Origin: Pseudomonadota bacterium
GTDB lineage: Bacteria > Pseudomonadota > Alphaproteobacteria > Acetobacterales > Acetobacteraceae
DNA length: 14,215 nucleotides
Direction: 5' to 3'
Assembly (NCBI GenBank): GCA_021826485.1
Contig: JAKAZX010000053.1
Coordinates: 1 to 14,215, forward strand
Shown: one piece after another, positions 6,637 through 13,697 of the stretch
Numbering within the stretch: position 1 is the stretch's first letter
Layout: each line of letters opens with the position of its first letter
Program-made: the position numbers and the translations under genes
The notes under the pieces: generated by a model
Seen by the model: the letters and a program-made list of their open reading frames with translations, nothing else
Database searches by the model: none
Told to the model about the DNA's origin: nothing

Positions 6637-7623
6637 CTACGCCCGTCCCGGCAGCGCCGCCAGCACTTCCCGCCGCAGCCGCGCCAGCACCGATCCCCGA
6701 TGCGCCGCGTCATTGGCCGCCAGATAGGCGCGGGCCGCGCGCGGCAGCACCTGCCCCGGCGCGCCGGCGGCCAGCCGCCGTGACGCCGGGATGGCGCGCA
6801 GCGTCTGGCCCAGCACGCCGTTGCGCGCGCCCTTCACCAGATAGGCCGCGATCCGCGGTGCCAGCGCCATCCAGCTTTCGCCGGATTTGCGGCCGATATA
6901 CAGCCGGTTGCGCACGAAATAGAACCAGCGTGTGCCGGACCAGGCGAAGCGCCGTTCCGGGCTGACCTTGTGGCGGATCACCAGATCGCCCTGATAGCGC
7001 ACGCGCCAGCCGCGGGCGATCGCGCGCAGGCAGAAATCATACTCCTCCCAGCAGAAGAACAGCGCGTCGTCATAGCCGCCGGCATCATCCCAGGCGGCAC
7101 GGCGGATGGCGTGGCCGGCGCCGACGAAGGTGACCGTGTCGAACCCGCCGCCGGCGCGCGGCAGCAGGCTCATCGGGTAGCCCCAGGACGACAGGTCGTC
7201 CCGCCCGTCCGCGAACACCAGGATGCGGAAGGCGAGCGCGGCGAGGTCCGGGGCAGTGTCGAGCGCCGCGACCGCGCGGGCGAGCGTATCGGCGTCGGCG
7301 AATTCCGCGTCATTGTCGAGCGCCACCACGATGCGCCCGCGGCCGAGCGCGGTGCCGCGGTTGCGGCCGCCGGCCACGCCGTAGTTGCGGTCCAGCCGCA
7401 CCAGCGTCGCATCGGCGCGGCCGGCCACGGCGGCGGCGAGCAGCGCGAGATTGTCCGGCTGCGACCCCTGGTCGATCACCAGCACGTGCCGCGCCACGCC
7501 GCGCTGTGCCAGCGCCGACTGGATGGCGGCCACCGTCTCCTCCGCCCGGTCGAGGGCGAGGATGATCACGTCGGCGTCATAATCGGCCGCGGGCGGGCCG
7601 GCGGCGCCGCTGATATGCTGCAT
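6637..7623 (-). CDS. Family 2 glycosyltransferase
   Basis: A 328-residue GT-A fold glycosyltransferase of the GT2/rhamnosyltransferase-like type, expected to move a sugar from a nucleotide-sugar to a surface glycan or other acceptor at the cytoplasmic face. The nucleotide-binding N-terminus (DVIILALDRAEETVAAIQSAL, then VLVIDQGS) leads to GVAGGRNRG (82-90), the metal-binding LDNDAEF (102-108) and the acceptor-side WEEYDFCLRA (192-201) carrying the likely catalytic acid. The C-terminal 90 residues are basic and amphipathic, with no clear membrane helix, so it may sit peripherally on the membrane. The ATG at 7623 has AAGGGG at 7630-7635; an in-frame ATG at 7683 lacks one. It is divergent from a second GT2 gene 110 bp away. 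Donor and acceptor cannot be predicted. Confidence 0.88.
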   Translation of the reverse strand: MQHISGAAGPPAADYDADVIILALDRAEETVAAIQSALAQRGVARHVLVIDQGSQPDNLALLAAAVAGRADATLVRLDRNYGVAGGRNRGTALGRGRIVVALDNDAEFADADTLARAVAALDTAPDLAALAFRILVFADGRDDLSSWGYPMSLLPRAGGGFDTVTFVGAGHAIRRAAWDDAGGYDDALFFCWEEYDFCLRAIARGWRVRYQGDLVIRHKVSPERRFAWSGTRWFYFVRNRLYIGRKSGESWMALAPRIAAYLVKGARNGVLGQTLRAIPASRRLAAGAPGQVLPRAARAYLAANDAAHRGSVLARLRREVLAALPGRA

Positions 7624-7648
7624 GCGGATCCCCTTGCGCGCGCACCAC

Positions 7649-7688
7649 GCAACGTCAATGCGCCCCGGCGGTTCCGCCTTCACGTTGC
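7649..7688. repeat. Nested inverted repeats between the divergent glycosyltransferases
   Basis: The 110-bp divergent gap (7624-7733) contains a 7-bp inverted repeat, GCAACGT at 7649-7655 and ACGTTGC at 7682-7688. It encloses a small hairpin, GGCG-GTTC-CGCC at 7667-7678. It could be a shared operator or chance. No convincing -35/-10 pair is visible on either strand here. Confidence 0.3.
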
Positions 7689-7733
7689 CGTCAGCCCTGC
7701 GCCGTCGCTGCCGCGCCGCCCTAGATTGGCCGG

Positions 7734-8702
7734 ATGCACGTCACGATCGTCATGCCGGCCTACAACGTCGCCGGGTTCATCGGGGTCGCCGTCGAATCCG
7801 TGCTGGCGCAGACCCATCGGGACTGGACACTGATCATCATCGACGATGGATCGAGCGACGGCACCGCCGCCGTCGCCGCCGGCTTCCGCGATCCGCGCAT
7901 CCGCCTGCTGCGGCAGTCCAATTCGGGCGTGTCGGCGGCACGCAACCGCGGCATCGGCATGCTAGACGGGGCGGCGGTGATGTTCCTTGATGCCGATGAC
8001 TGGCTTGCCCCGGACGCGCTCGACCGGCTGCTCGGCACGCTGGCCGCTGCGCCGGAGGCCATTGCCGCGTACGGGGCGCATTGCTTCGTTACCGAGGACG
8101 GGCGGGTGCGGGTGGCCAGCAAGACCGGCCCGTTCCCCGAGGGCGACATCCTGGAGCGGCTGCTGGTGCAGAACCAGTTCGCCAATGGCGGCCACATGCT
8201 GATCCGCACCGCCGCGGTGCATCGCGCGGTCGGCTTCCGCGGCGACCTGACCTATGGAGAGGACTGGGAGTTCTGGTGCCGGGTTGCCACGCAGGGCCGG
8301 TTTGCCGCCGTCGCCGGCCCGGCGCCGCTGCTGTTCGTGCGCCAGCGCGGCGGCAGCGCGATGCTCCGCTGCGCCCGCGACCCGCGCGCCTTCGGCCCGT
8401 GCATGGAGGCGATCTTCAAGGACCCTGCCTTGCGCGCCCGGCTCGGCGCGCCGCGGCTGGCCGCCCTGCGGCGGCAGGCGGAGGCGGAGAATTGCTGGAT
8501 TGTCGGCCGCGAACTGATCCGGCATGGTCGCAGGGCGGAGGGGCTGGCCTGGCTGCGCCGCTCCGTGCTGCGCCGTCCCAGCGGCCGGCGCGCCCTGCTG
8601 TTCGCCGCCGCCCTGCTGCTGCCGCTGCTGCCCATGAAGCTTCGCGGTCCGTTCCGCCGCTACCGGACGGGATTGACGCCGGCGCTCAAGCCAATTAATT
8701 AA
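7734..8702 (+). CDS. Family 2 glycosyltransferase
   Basis: A 322-residue GT2 enzyme of the common polysaccharide/lipopolysaccharide type. The N-terminal GT-A domain shows TIVMPAYNVAGFI (4-16), the nucleotide-sugar motif DDGSSDGT (37-44), SGVSAARNRGI (64-74), the metal-binding FLDADDW (84-90) and GEDWEFWCRV (175-184) with the likely catalytic acidic residues. The tail has a hydrophobic run (287-300) flanked by arginines, probably a membrane anchor or amphipathic helix. The ATG at 7734 starts right at the family's N-terminus, but no good ribosome site precedes it. A TAGATT six bases upstream would fit the -10 of a leaderless message, although no matching -35 is present. The gene runs divergently from another GT2 and toward the sugar-uptake operon, with only 56 bp to the next gene. 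Its substrate is unknown. Confidence 0.9.
   Translation: MHVTIVMPAYNVAGFIGVAVESVLAQTHRDWTLIIIDDGSSDGTAAVAAGFRDPRIRLLRQSNSGVSAARNRGIGMLDGAAVMFLDADDWLAPDALDRLLGTLAAAPEAIAAYGAHCFVTEDGRVRVASKTGPFPEGDILERLLVQNQFANGGHMLIRTAAVHRAVGFRGDLTYGEDWEFWCRVATQGRFAAVAGPAPLLFVRQRGGSAMLRCARDPRAFGPCMEAIFKDPALRARLGAPRLAALRRQAEAENCWIVGRELIRHGRRAEGLAWLRRSVLRRPSGRRALLFAAALLLPLLPMKLRGPFRRYRTGLTPALKPIN
8673..8701 (+). promoter_or_regulatory. Candidate promoter of the ROK regulator / sugar-uptake operon
   Basis: TTGACG (8673-8678) is followed after 17 bp by the AT-rich TAATTA (8696-8701), inside the end of the glycosyltransferase gene. The AT-rich stretch 8692-8722 stands out in this GC-rich window. A start near 8708 would give a leader of about 50 nt. 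The -35 is a good match, the -10 only approximate. Confidence 0.4.
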
Positions 8703-8722
8703 AGCAAGCTTCTTGAATAAAT

Positions 8723-8741
8723 CGGCGGCAGCAAGCCGCCG
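8723..8741 (+). promoter_or_regulatory. Leader hairpin or operator before the ROK regulator
   Basis: CGGCGGC and GCCGCCG form a perfect 7-bp inverted repeat around AGCAA. It ends one base before the AAGGA ribosome site (8743-8747) of the regulator. In RNA it could hinder or position ribosomes; in DNA it could be the regulator's own binding site. There is no T-run, so it is not a canonical terminator for the upstream glycosyltransferase. Confidence 0.45.
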
Positions 8742-8758
8742 CAAGGAAACGTCCGTCG

Positions 8759-10000
8759 ATGCCGCTCCTTGACGACAGCCAGGGGACGAGCGGGCTGGTA
8801 CGCCACGACAGCCAGCGCCGCCTGCTGCAACGTCTGCGCCGCCGGGGCGAGGCGTCGCGGGCGGATCTTGCGCGGGATGCCGGCCTGACCCACACCGCCG
8901 TCGGCCAGATCGTCAAACAACTGGAAAGCGCCGGCCTCGTGCGCACGCTGGGGCGGAAGGTGCAGGGGCAGCGCGGCCAGCCGGCGACGCTGCTGGCGCT
9001 CGATCCGCGCGGCGCCTACGCGATCGGCGTCCGGCTCGATCGCGGCCGGATCGAAACCGCGCTCGCCGACCTGACCGGCTCGGTGCTCGCCCGGCGCAGC
9101 CATGACCGTGCGCTGCCGCCGCCCGCCGAGGCGCTGGACCTGGTGCGCGCCGATGTGGAGGCGTTCGTCCAGCAGGTGCCGGCGGCCCGCCGCCGGCGCA
9201 TCGCCGGCATCGGCATCGCCCGGCCGTTCAACCTGGGCAGTTGGCTTGCGGAGCTGGAACTGCCCCGCGCCACCTTCGCCGCCTGGGACGGCTTCGCCTT
9301 CGCCGCGGCGCTGGAGCGGGCCTGCGGCCTGCCGGTGGTCGAGGAGAATGACGGCACCGCCGCCGCGATCGCCGAGCTGTTCCACGGGCACGGCCGCGGC
9401 CATGACGATTTCCTCTATGTGTTCATCGGCCCGGCGACCGGCGGCGGGCTGGTGCTGGACGGCCAGGTGGTGCGCGGCAGCAGCGGCAATGCCGCCGATC
9501 TCGGCGTGATCCCGGTGCAGGCCTCGGCCCTTGCCGGCGCCCGCACCGGCGCCGGGGAGCGCGATATCCTGCTCGGCCGCGCCTCCGTCGCCGCCTTGCT
9601 GCGCCATCTGCGCAAGTCCGGGGAGACGGCGGCGAGCATCGCGGCGCCCGAGGTGACGCCCGCGGTCGGCGCATGGCTGCGCGACTGCGCCGAAGCGCTG
9701 GTGGTGCCGCTGCTGACCGCGCGCGCCCTGCTGGACCTGCCGCTGGCCGTGATCGACAGCGACCTGCCGGCCGGCATGGTGGACGCCCTGCTCGGCCGGC
9801 TCGCCCCGCTGCTTGCGTCCTCGGTCGCCGAGGCGCGTACGCCGCCCCGCCTGCTGCGCGGCAGCTTCGGCGCGGCCGCGGGCGCGCTCGGCGCCGCCAC
9901 ACTACCGCTGTTCCTGCATTTCGGTCCCGGCGCCGGCAAGCCCGGGGCCGGTCCGCGTGACACCAGCCGCCAGGGAGGTGCCTATGCCCACGTCGCCTGA
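8759..10000 (+). CDS. ROK-family transcriptional regulator of the sugar-uptake operon
   Basis: A 413-residue NagC/XylR/FrcR-type regulator that should bind DNA near its own operon and respond to a sugar or sugar phosphate. Residues 18-66 form a MarR-like winged helix-turn-helix (RRLLQRLRRRGEASRADLAR, AGLTHTAVGQIVKQLESAGLV). The rest is a ROK domain: GIGIARPF (150-157), EENDGTAAAIAE (195-206) and GGGLVLDGQVVRGSSGNAADLG (228-249). The kinase phosphate motif DxGGT is replaced by VRLDRGR (91-97), and the EIGH plus CxCGxxGC zinc motif is missing after residue 245, so it should not be a sugar kinase. AAGGA lies 11 bp before the ATG, slightly far. Its end overlaps the ATPase start by 17 bp, so regulator and transporter are made from one message. 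The gene order recalls frcR with the rhizobial fructose transporter, but the inducer is not proven. Confidence 0.9.
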   Translation: MPLLDDSQGTSGLVRHDSQRRLLQRLRRRGEASRADLARDAGLTHTAVGQIVKQLESAGLVRTLGRKVQGQRGQPATLLALDPRGAYAIGVRLDRGRIETALADLTGSVLARRSHDRALPPPAEALDLVRADVEAFVQQVPAARRRRIAGIGIARPFNLGSWLAELELPRATFAAWDGFAFAAALERACGLPVVEENDGTAAAIAELFHGHGRGHDDFLYVFIGPATGGGLVLDGQVVRGSSGNAADLGVIPVQASALAGARTGAGERDILLGRASVAALLRHLRKSGETAASIAAPEVTPAVGAWLRDCAEALVVPLLTARALLDLPLAVIDSDLPAGMVDALLGRLAPLLASSVAEARTPPRLLRGSFGAAAGALGAATLPLFLHFGPGAGKPGAGPRDTSRQGGAYAHVA

Positions 10001-11525
10001 GCCGCAGCCCATCCTGCAGATGCGCAACGTGTCCAAGACGTTCCCCGGCGTGAAGGCGCTGCAGAACGTGCAGCTCACCGTCTATCCGGGCGAGGTGCAT
10101 GCGCTGATGGGCGAAAACGGCGCCGGCAAATCGACGCTGATGAAGATTCTCTCCGGCGCCTATTTCCCCGATCCTGGTGCAGAGGTCAGCATCGACGGCA
10201 AGCCGGTGCATATCGACGGGCCGCTGTCCGCCAAGGCGCACGGCATCGCCATCATCTATCAGGAACTCGCCCTGTCGCCGAATCTGACGGTGGCGGAGAA
10301 CATCTATCTCGGCCGCGAGGCGCATCGCGGCCCGGCGATCGACCGCGCCGGCATGTTCGCCGGCTGCGACGAGATCCTGACCAATCTCGGCGCCACCTTC
10401 GGCCCGCGCACGCTGGTCGGCGACCTGTCGATCGCCGAGCAGCAGATGGTGGAAGTGGCGCGCGCGATCCACGCCCATTCGCGCATCCTGGTGATGGACG
10501 AACCGACCACGGCGCTGTCGAGCCGCGAGACGCGCCGCCTGTTCGACCTGATCCTGCGCCTGAAGGCCGAGGGGCTCGCCATCATCTACATCTCGCACCG
10601 CATGGCCGAGGTGTACGAACTGGCCGAGCGCGTTTCCGTGCTGCGCGACGGCGGCTATGTCGGCACGCTGAGCCGGCAGGAGATCAAGCCGGAAAGCATT
10701 GTGCGCATGATGGTCGGGCGCGATCTGTCCTCCTTCTACAAGAAGGAGCATCGCGGCGGCTCGACCGGCAAGCCGGTACTCCAGGTGAGCGATCTTGCCG
10801 ATGGCAAGCGCGTCAGGCGCGGCAGCTTCACGCTGCATGCGGGCGAGGTGCTGGGACTCGCGGGGCTGGTGGGCGCCGGGCGCACCGAACTCGCGCGGCT
10901 GATCTACGGCGCGGAGCCGCGCACCGGCGGCACGATCACGCTGACAGGCAAGGAGGTCAGCTTCGACAGTCCCGGTGCCGCGATCGCCGGCGGCGTCGTC
11001 TACCTGACGGAAGATCGCAAGGCGCAGGGCCTGTTCCTCGATATGACCGTGGGCGACAACATCAACCTCGGCGTGATCGGGCGGGATGCGAAGTTCGGCG
11101 GCTGGCTTGACCTGGCGCGTGCCCGCAGCCGCTCGCTGGCGGCGATCAAGGCGCTGACCATCCGGGTGCCGGGGCCGGAGATCAATGTCGGCGCGCTGTC
11201 GGGCGGCAACCAGCAGAAGGTGCTGCTGTCGCGGCTGCTGGAAACCCAGCCCAAGGTGCTGATCCTGGATGAACCGACCCGCGGCGTCGATATCGGCGCC
11301 AAGTCGGAAATCTACCGCATCATCGACGAACTGGCCCAGGGCGGCGCGGCGGTGCTGGTGATCAGTTCGGAACTGCCGGAAGTGGTCGGCATCGCCGACC
11401 GGGTGGTGGTGATGCGCGAGGGCGAAACGGTGGGCGAGGTCGGCGGCGCCACCGGAGTTGCGATTACCGAGGAAAACATCATGGCGCTGGCGACCGGCGT
11501 CCAGCTCGACAAGGTGGCAGCATGA
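9984..11525 (+). CDS. Sugar ABC transporter ATP-binding protein, RbsA-type double ATPase
   Basis: A 513-residue protein with two fused ABC cassettes, which powers monosaccharide import at the inner face of the membrane (CUT2 family). The first cassette has Walker A GENGAGKST (43-51), the Q-loop IYQE (91-94), the signature LSIAEQQ (148-154) and Walker B ILVMDEP (168-174). The second has the degenerate Walker A GLVGAGRTE (294-302), the full signature LSGGNQQ (405-411) and Walker B VLILDEP (425-431). Arginine for lysine in the second Walker A is typical of RbsA, MglA and XylG, so only the first site is expected to hydrolyse well. GGAGGT at 9974-9979 gives a very strong ribosome site for the ATG at 9984. 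The gene overlaps the regulator by 17 bp and the permease by 4 bp. S. meliloti FrcA, as I recall it, is a single-cassette protein, so this is closer to RbsA in build. Confidence 0.97.
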   Translation: MPTSPEPQPILQMRNVSKTFPGVKALQNVQLTVYPGEVHALMGENGAGKSTLMKILSGAYFPDPGAEVSIDGKPVHIDGPLSAKAHGIAIIYQELALSPNLTVAENIYLGREAHRGPAIDRAGMFAGCDEILTNLGATFGPRTLVGDLSIAEQQMVEVARAIHAHSRILVMDEPTTALSSRETRRLFDLILRLKAEGLAIIYISHRMAEVYELAERVSVLRDGGYVGTLSRQEIKPESIVRMMVGRDLSSFYKKEHRGGSTGKPVLQVSDLADGKRVRRGSFTLHAGEVLGLAGLVGAGRTELARLIYGAEPRTGGTITLTGKEVSFDSPGAAIAGGVVYLTEDRKAQGLFLDMTVGDNINLGVIGRDAKFGGWLDLARARSRSLAAIKALTIRVPGPEINVGALSGGNQQKVLLSRLLETQPKVLILDEPTRGVDIGAKSEIYRIIDELAQGGAAVLVISSELPEVVGIADRVVVMREGETVGEVGGATGVAITEENIMALATGVQLDKVAA

Positions 11526-12553
11526 GCGACAGTCTCAGCACGACCAAGCAGGCTGGCCCGACCGGCCAGCGCGCCCGCCGGGCGCAGTGGCGCGCCTTCG
11601 TCCGGTCGATCGGCATGTTGCCGGTGCTGATCATTCTCGGTGCCCTGGTGCAGGGCCTCGACATCTACCTGACCGGGGAAGGGCGGTTCCTCACCTGGCA
11701 GAACCTGTCGATCGTCGCGCAACAGGCGTCGGTGAACGCGGTGCTGGGCGCCGGCATGACCTTCGTCATCCTGACCGGCGGCATCGACCTTTCGGTCGGC
11801 TCGATCCTCGCGGCGGCGGCGATGATCGGACTGATCGTGTCGAAATCGCTCGGCGATCTCGGCATCGTCGCCGCGCTGGTGATGGGGCTGCTGATCGGGC
11901 TGGGTAACGGCGTGCTGATCGCGTTCCTGCGGCTGCCGCCGTTCATCGTCACCCTGGGTTCGCTGACCGCGGTGCGCGGCTTCGCCCGCCTGCTCGGCAA
12001 CGACACCACCGTGTTCAACCCCGACCTGCCGTTCGCCTTCATCGGCAACGGATCGCTGCATCTCGGCGGGTTCGTCTCGGTCTCCTGGCTGATCGTCATT
12101 GCCTTCCTGGTGATCCTGGGATCGTGGATGATCCTGCGGCGCACCGTGCTCGGCGTGCACATCTATGCGGTGGGCGGCAATGAAAGTGCCGCGCGGCTGT
12201 CCGGCATCAAGGTGTGGGCTGTGCTGCTGTTCGTGTACGGCGCCTCCGGCCTGCTCGCCGGGCTGGGCGGGGTGATGCAGGCGGCGCGGCTGTATGCCGC
12301 CAACGGATTGCAGCTCGGCCAGTCGTATGAGCTGGACGCGATCGCCGCGGTGATCCTGGGCGGCACCAGCTTCGTCGGCGGCATCGGCAGCATCTGGGGC
12401 ACGCTGATCGGCGCGCTGATCATCGCGGTGCTGACCAACGGCCTGATCCTGCTCGGCGTCACCGATGTCTGGCAGTACATCATCAAGGGTGCGGTCATCA
12501 TCGGCGCGGTCGCGCTGGACCGCTACCGCCTGCGCGGCTCGGCGCGCACCTGA
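11522..12553 (+). CDS. Sugar ABC transporter permease, RbsC type
   Basis: A 343-residue inner-membrane permease of the BPD_transp_2 family, with the repeated hydrophobic segments of about ten helices expected of RbsC/XylH/FrcC; it should work as a dimer. The cytoplasmic N-terminus is basic (about 1-29). Family motifs are LTGGIDLSVGSI (84-95), LPPFIVTLG (138-146), the ATPase-contacting GGNESAARLSGI (218-229) and GGTSFVGGIGSIWGTLIGA (280-298). The ATG overlaps the ATPase stop (ATGA) and has AAGGTGG just upstream, implying coupled translation. An 86-bp gap with a strong hairpin separates it from the binding protein. The motifs place it in CUT2 but do not reveal the sugar. Confidence 0.96.
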   Translation: MSDSLSTTKQAGPTGQRARRAQWRAFVRSIGMLPVLIILGALVQGLDIYLTGEGRFLTWQNLSIVAQQASVNAVLGAGMTFVILTGGIDLSVGSILAAAAMIGLIVSKSLGDLGIVAALVMGLLIGLGNGVLIAFLRLPPFIVTLGSLTAVRGFARLLGNDTTVFNPDLPFAFIGNGSLHLGGFVSVSWLIVIAFLVILGSWMILRRTVLGVHIYAVGGNESAARLSGIKVWAVLLFVYGASGLLAGLGGVMQAARLYAANGLQLGQSYELDAIAAVILGGTSFVGGIGSIWGTLIGALIIAVLTNGLILLGVTDVWQYIIKGAVIIGAVALDRYRLRGSART

Positions 12554-12570
12554 GCGCCCGCGCCATCGTA

Positions 12571-12607
12571 CTGCGCGTCCGCCCATCCTGGGCGGGCGGG
12601 CGCGCAG
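12571..12607 (+). promoter_or_regulatory. Strong intercistronic hairpin between permease and binding protein
   Basis: An inner perfect stem, CCGCCCA (12579-12585) pairing with TGGGCGG (12589-12595) around TCC, is enclosed by an outer stem, CTGCGCG (12571-12577) pairing with CGCGCAG (12601-12607). The 3' side carries a 5-nt GCGGG bulge. No T-run follows, so it is not a classical terminator. It may stabilise the 5' end of a processed binding-protein message or cause partial termination. Confidence 0.6.
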
Positions 12608-12639
12608 CGTTCAACCACGCACCAGGGGGATGGAAAAAC

Positions 12640-13572
12640 ATGCTGAAGAAGGTCCTGCTCGCCGGCGTCGTGCTGGCGTTCGGCGCCCACGTGGCGGCGG
12701 CGAAGGAGCTGAAGTCGATCGGTATTTCGCTCGGCTCGATGGGCAACCCGTTCTTCGTCGCGCTGTCGAAGGGCGCCGAGTTCGAGGCGAAGAAGATCAA
12801 CCCGAACGTGAAGATCACCACGGTCGGCTACGACTACGACCTCGGCAAGCAGAACACCCAGATCGACAACTTCATCGCCGCCGGCGTCGATCTGATCCTG
12901 CTGAACCCGGGCGACCCGAACGCGATCGAGCCGGCGATCAAGCGCGCGCAGGCGGCCGGCATCATCGTCGTGTCCGTCGATACGCACGCCAAGGGCGCCA
13001 ACGCGACCGTGGAGACCAACAACATCCAGGCCGGCACCATCGCCTGCGACTATCTGATCGAGAAGATGGGCGGCAAGGGCGACATGATCATCGTCAACGG
13101 CCCGCAAGTGTCCTCGGTGATCGAGCGCGTGCAGGGCTGCAAGGCGGTGATCGCCAAGCATCCCGGCGTGAAGCTGCTGTCGTCCGACCAGGACGCCAAG
13201 GGATCGCGTGACGGCGGTCTCGCGGTCATGCAGTCGCTGCTGACGCGCTTCCAGAAGGTCGATGGCGTGTTCGCGATCAACGACCCGACGGCGATCGGCG
13301 CCGAACTGGCCGCGAAGCAGATCAACCGCACCAGCTTCCCGATCACCGCGGTCGATGGCGCGCCGGATGCGGAAACCGCGCTCAAGGACCCGAACTCCAA
13401 GCAGTTCGTCGCCTCGGCCAGCCAGGACCCGTTCCTGATGGCGCGGCTGGCGGTGCAGGAAGGTGAGAAGCTGCTGAAGGGCGAGAAGCTGGCCAAGGAC
13501 GTCATGCTGATGGACAGCAAGCTGGTGACGCGCGACAACGTGAACGACTACAAGGGCTGGACGTCGCACTGA
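12640..13572 (+). CDS. Sugar ABC transporter periplasmic binding protein, RbsB type
   Basis: A 310-residue periplasmic binding protein that delivers a monosaccharide to the permease. A signal peptide is evident (MLKKVLLAGVVLAFGAHVAAA, cleavage likely after the AAA at 19-21) with no lipobox cysteine, so it should be soluble. The type I fold matches RbsB. By recalled alignment, ligand-contact positions correspond to Asn36, Phe38 and Phe39 (GNPFFV), Asn89, Asp114, Arg163, Asn215, Asp239 and Gln262. At RbsB's Arg90 position there is Thr115 (SVDT), which argues against a strict ribose pocket and is compatible with fructose or another sugar. Cys136 and Cys167 might pair in the periplasm. AGGGGGA lies 9 bp before the ATG. 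The gene is last of the transporter set, after the hairpin, whereas binding proteins are often first. Confidence 0.95.
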   Translation: MLKKVLLAGVVLAFGAHVAAAKELKSIGISLGSMGNPFFVALSKGAEFEAKKINPNVKITTVGYDYDLGKQNTQIDNFIAAGVDLILLNPGDPNAIEPAIKRAQAAGIIVVSVDTHAKGANATVETNNIQAGTIACDYLIEKMGGKGDMIIVNGPQVSSVIERVQGCKAVIAKHPGVKLLSSDQDAKGSRDGGLAVMQSLLTRFQKVDGVFAINDPTAIGAELAAKQINRTSFPITAVDGAPDAETALKDPNSKQFVASASQDPFLMARLAVQEGEKLLKGEKLAKDVMLMDSKLVTRDNVNDYKGWTSH

Positions 13573-13575
13573 CCG

Positions 13576-13589
13576 GCCGGGCTTCCGGC
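13576..13589 (+). terminator. Short hairpin just after the binding-protein stop
   Basis: GCCGG and CCGGC pair around GCTT three bases after the stop codon; a G-U pair and one C-G pair can extend the stem. It lacks a T-run, so it is better seen as a possible 3'-end stabiliser or weak Rho-assisted end than an intrinsic terminator. Confidence 0.3.
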
Positions 13590-13648
13590 TGCACCGCTTC
13601 GCGTGTAGGCTGCGGCGGTTCAGAACACCGGCTTGCAAAAGGGGGGAA

Positions 13649-13672
13649 GGCGCCGGCCGCGTGGCCGGCGCC
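13649..13672 (+). promoter_or_regulatory. Very stable GC hairpin upstream of zwf
   Basis: GGCGCCGGCC and GGCCGGCGCC are a perfect 10-bp inverted repeat around the tetraloop GCGT, preceded by an AAAAGGGGGGAA stretch. It is the longest perfect inverted repeat with a hairpin loop that I found in the window. No T-run follows, so it is not a standard terminator. It could end the transporter message with Rho, stabilise the zwf message, or be an operator. Confidence 0.6.
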
Positions 13673-13675
13673 CGA

Positions 13676-13689
13676 CCTCTGTTGAGAGG
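13676..13689 (+). promoter_or_regulatory. Second zwf leader hairpin covering the ribosome site
   Basis: CCTCT pairs with AGAGG around GTTG, 3 bp after the stronger hairpin. Its 3' arm overlaps the zwf Shine-Dalgarno core AGGAG (13687-13691), so folding would partly hide the ribosome site. The stem is short and could be transient. Because CCTCT is complementary to any purine-rich ribosome site, chance pairing is a real alternative. Confidence 0.35.
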
Positions 13690-13697
13690 AGAGAGTG

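Noticed and set aside
8692..8722. Palindromic operator around AAGCTT in the AT-rich stretch before the regulator
   Set aside because: Symmetry extends only three base pairs from the centre before mismatches, and TTAATTAA is simple AT-rich sequence, so it was not called as a separate site.
11312..12586. A 424-codon minus-strand frame opposite the permease
   Set aside because: The plus-strand permease has all CUT2 motifs. The antisense product is rich in Asp, Gln, Arg and His, the usual mirror of a membrane protein gene in GC-rich DNA.
13649..13672. Intrinsic terminator between the binding protein and zwf
   Set aside because: The 10-bp stem is strong, but the sequence after it (CGACCTCTG) has no T-run, so it is listed as a leader hairpin instead.
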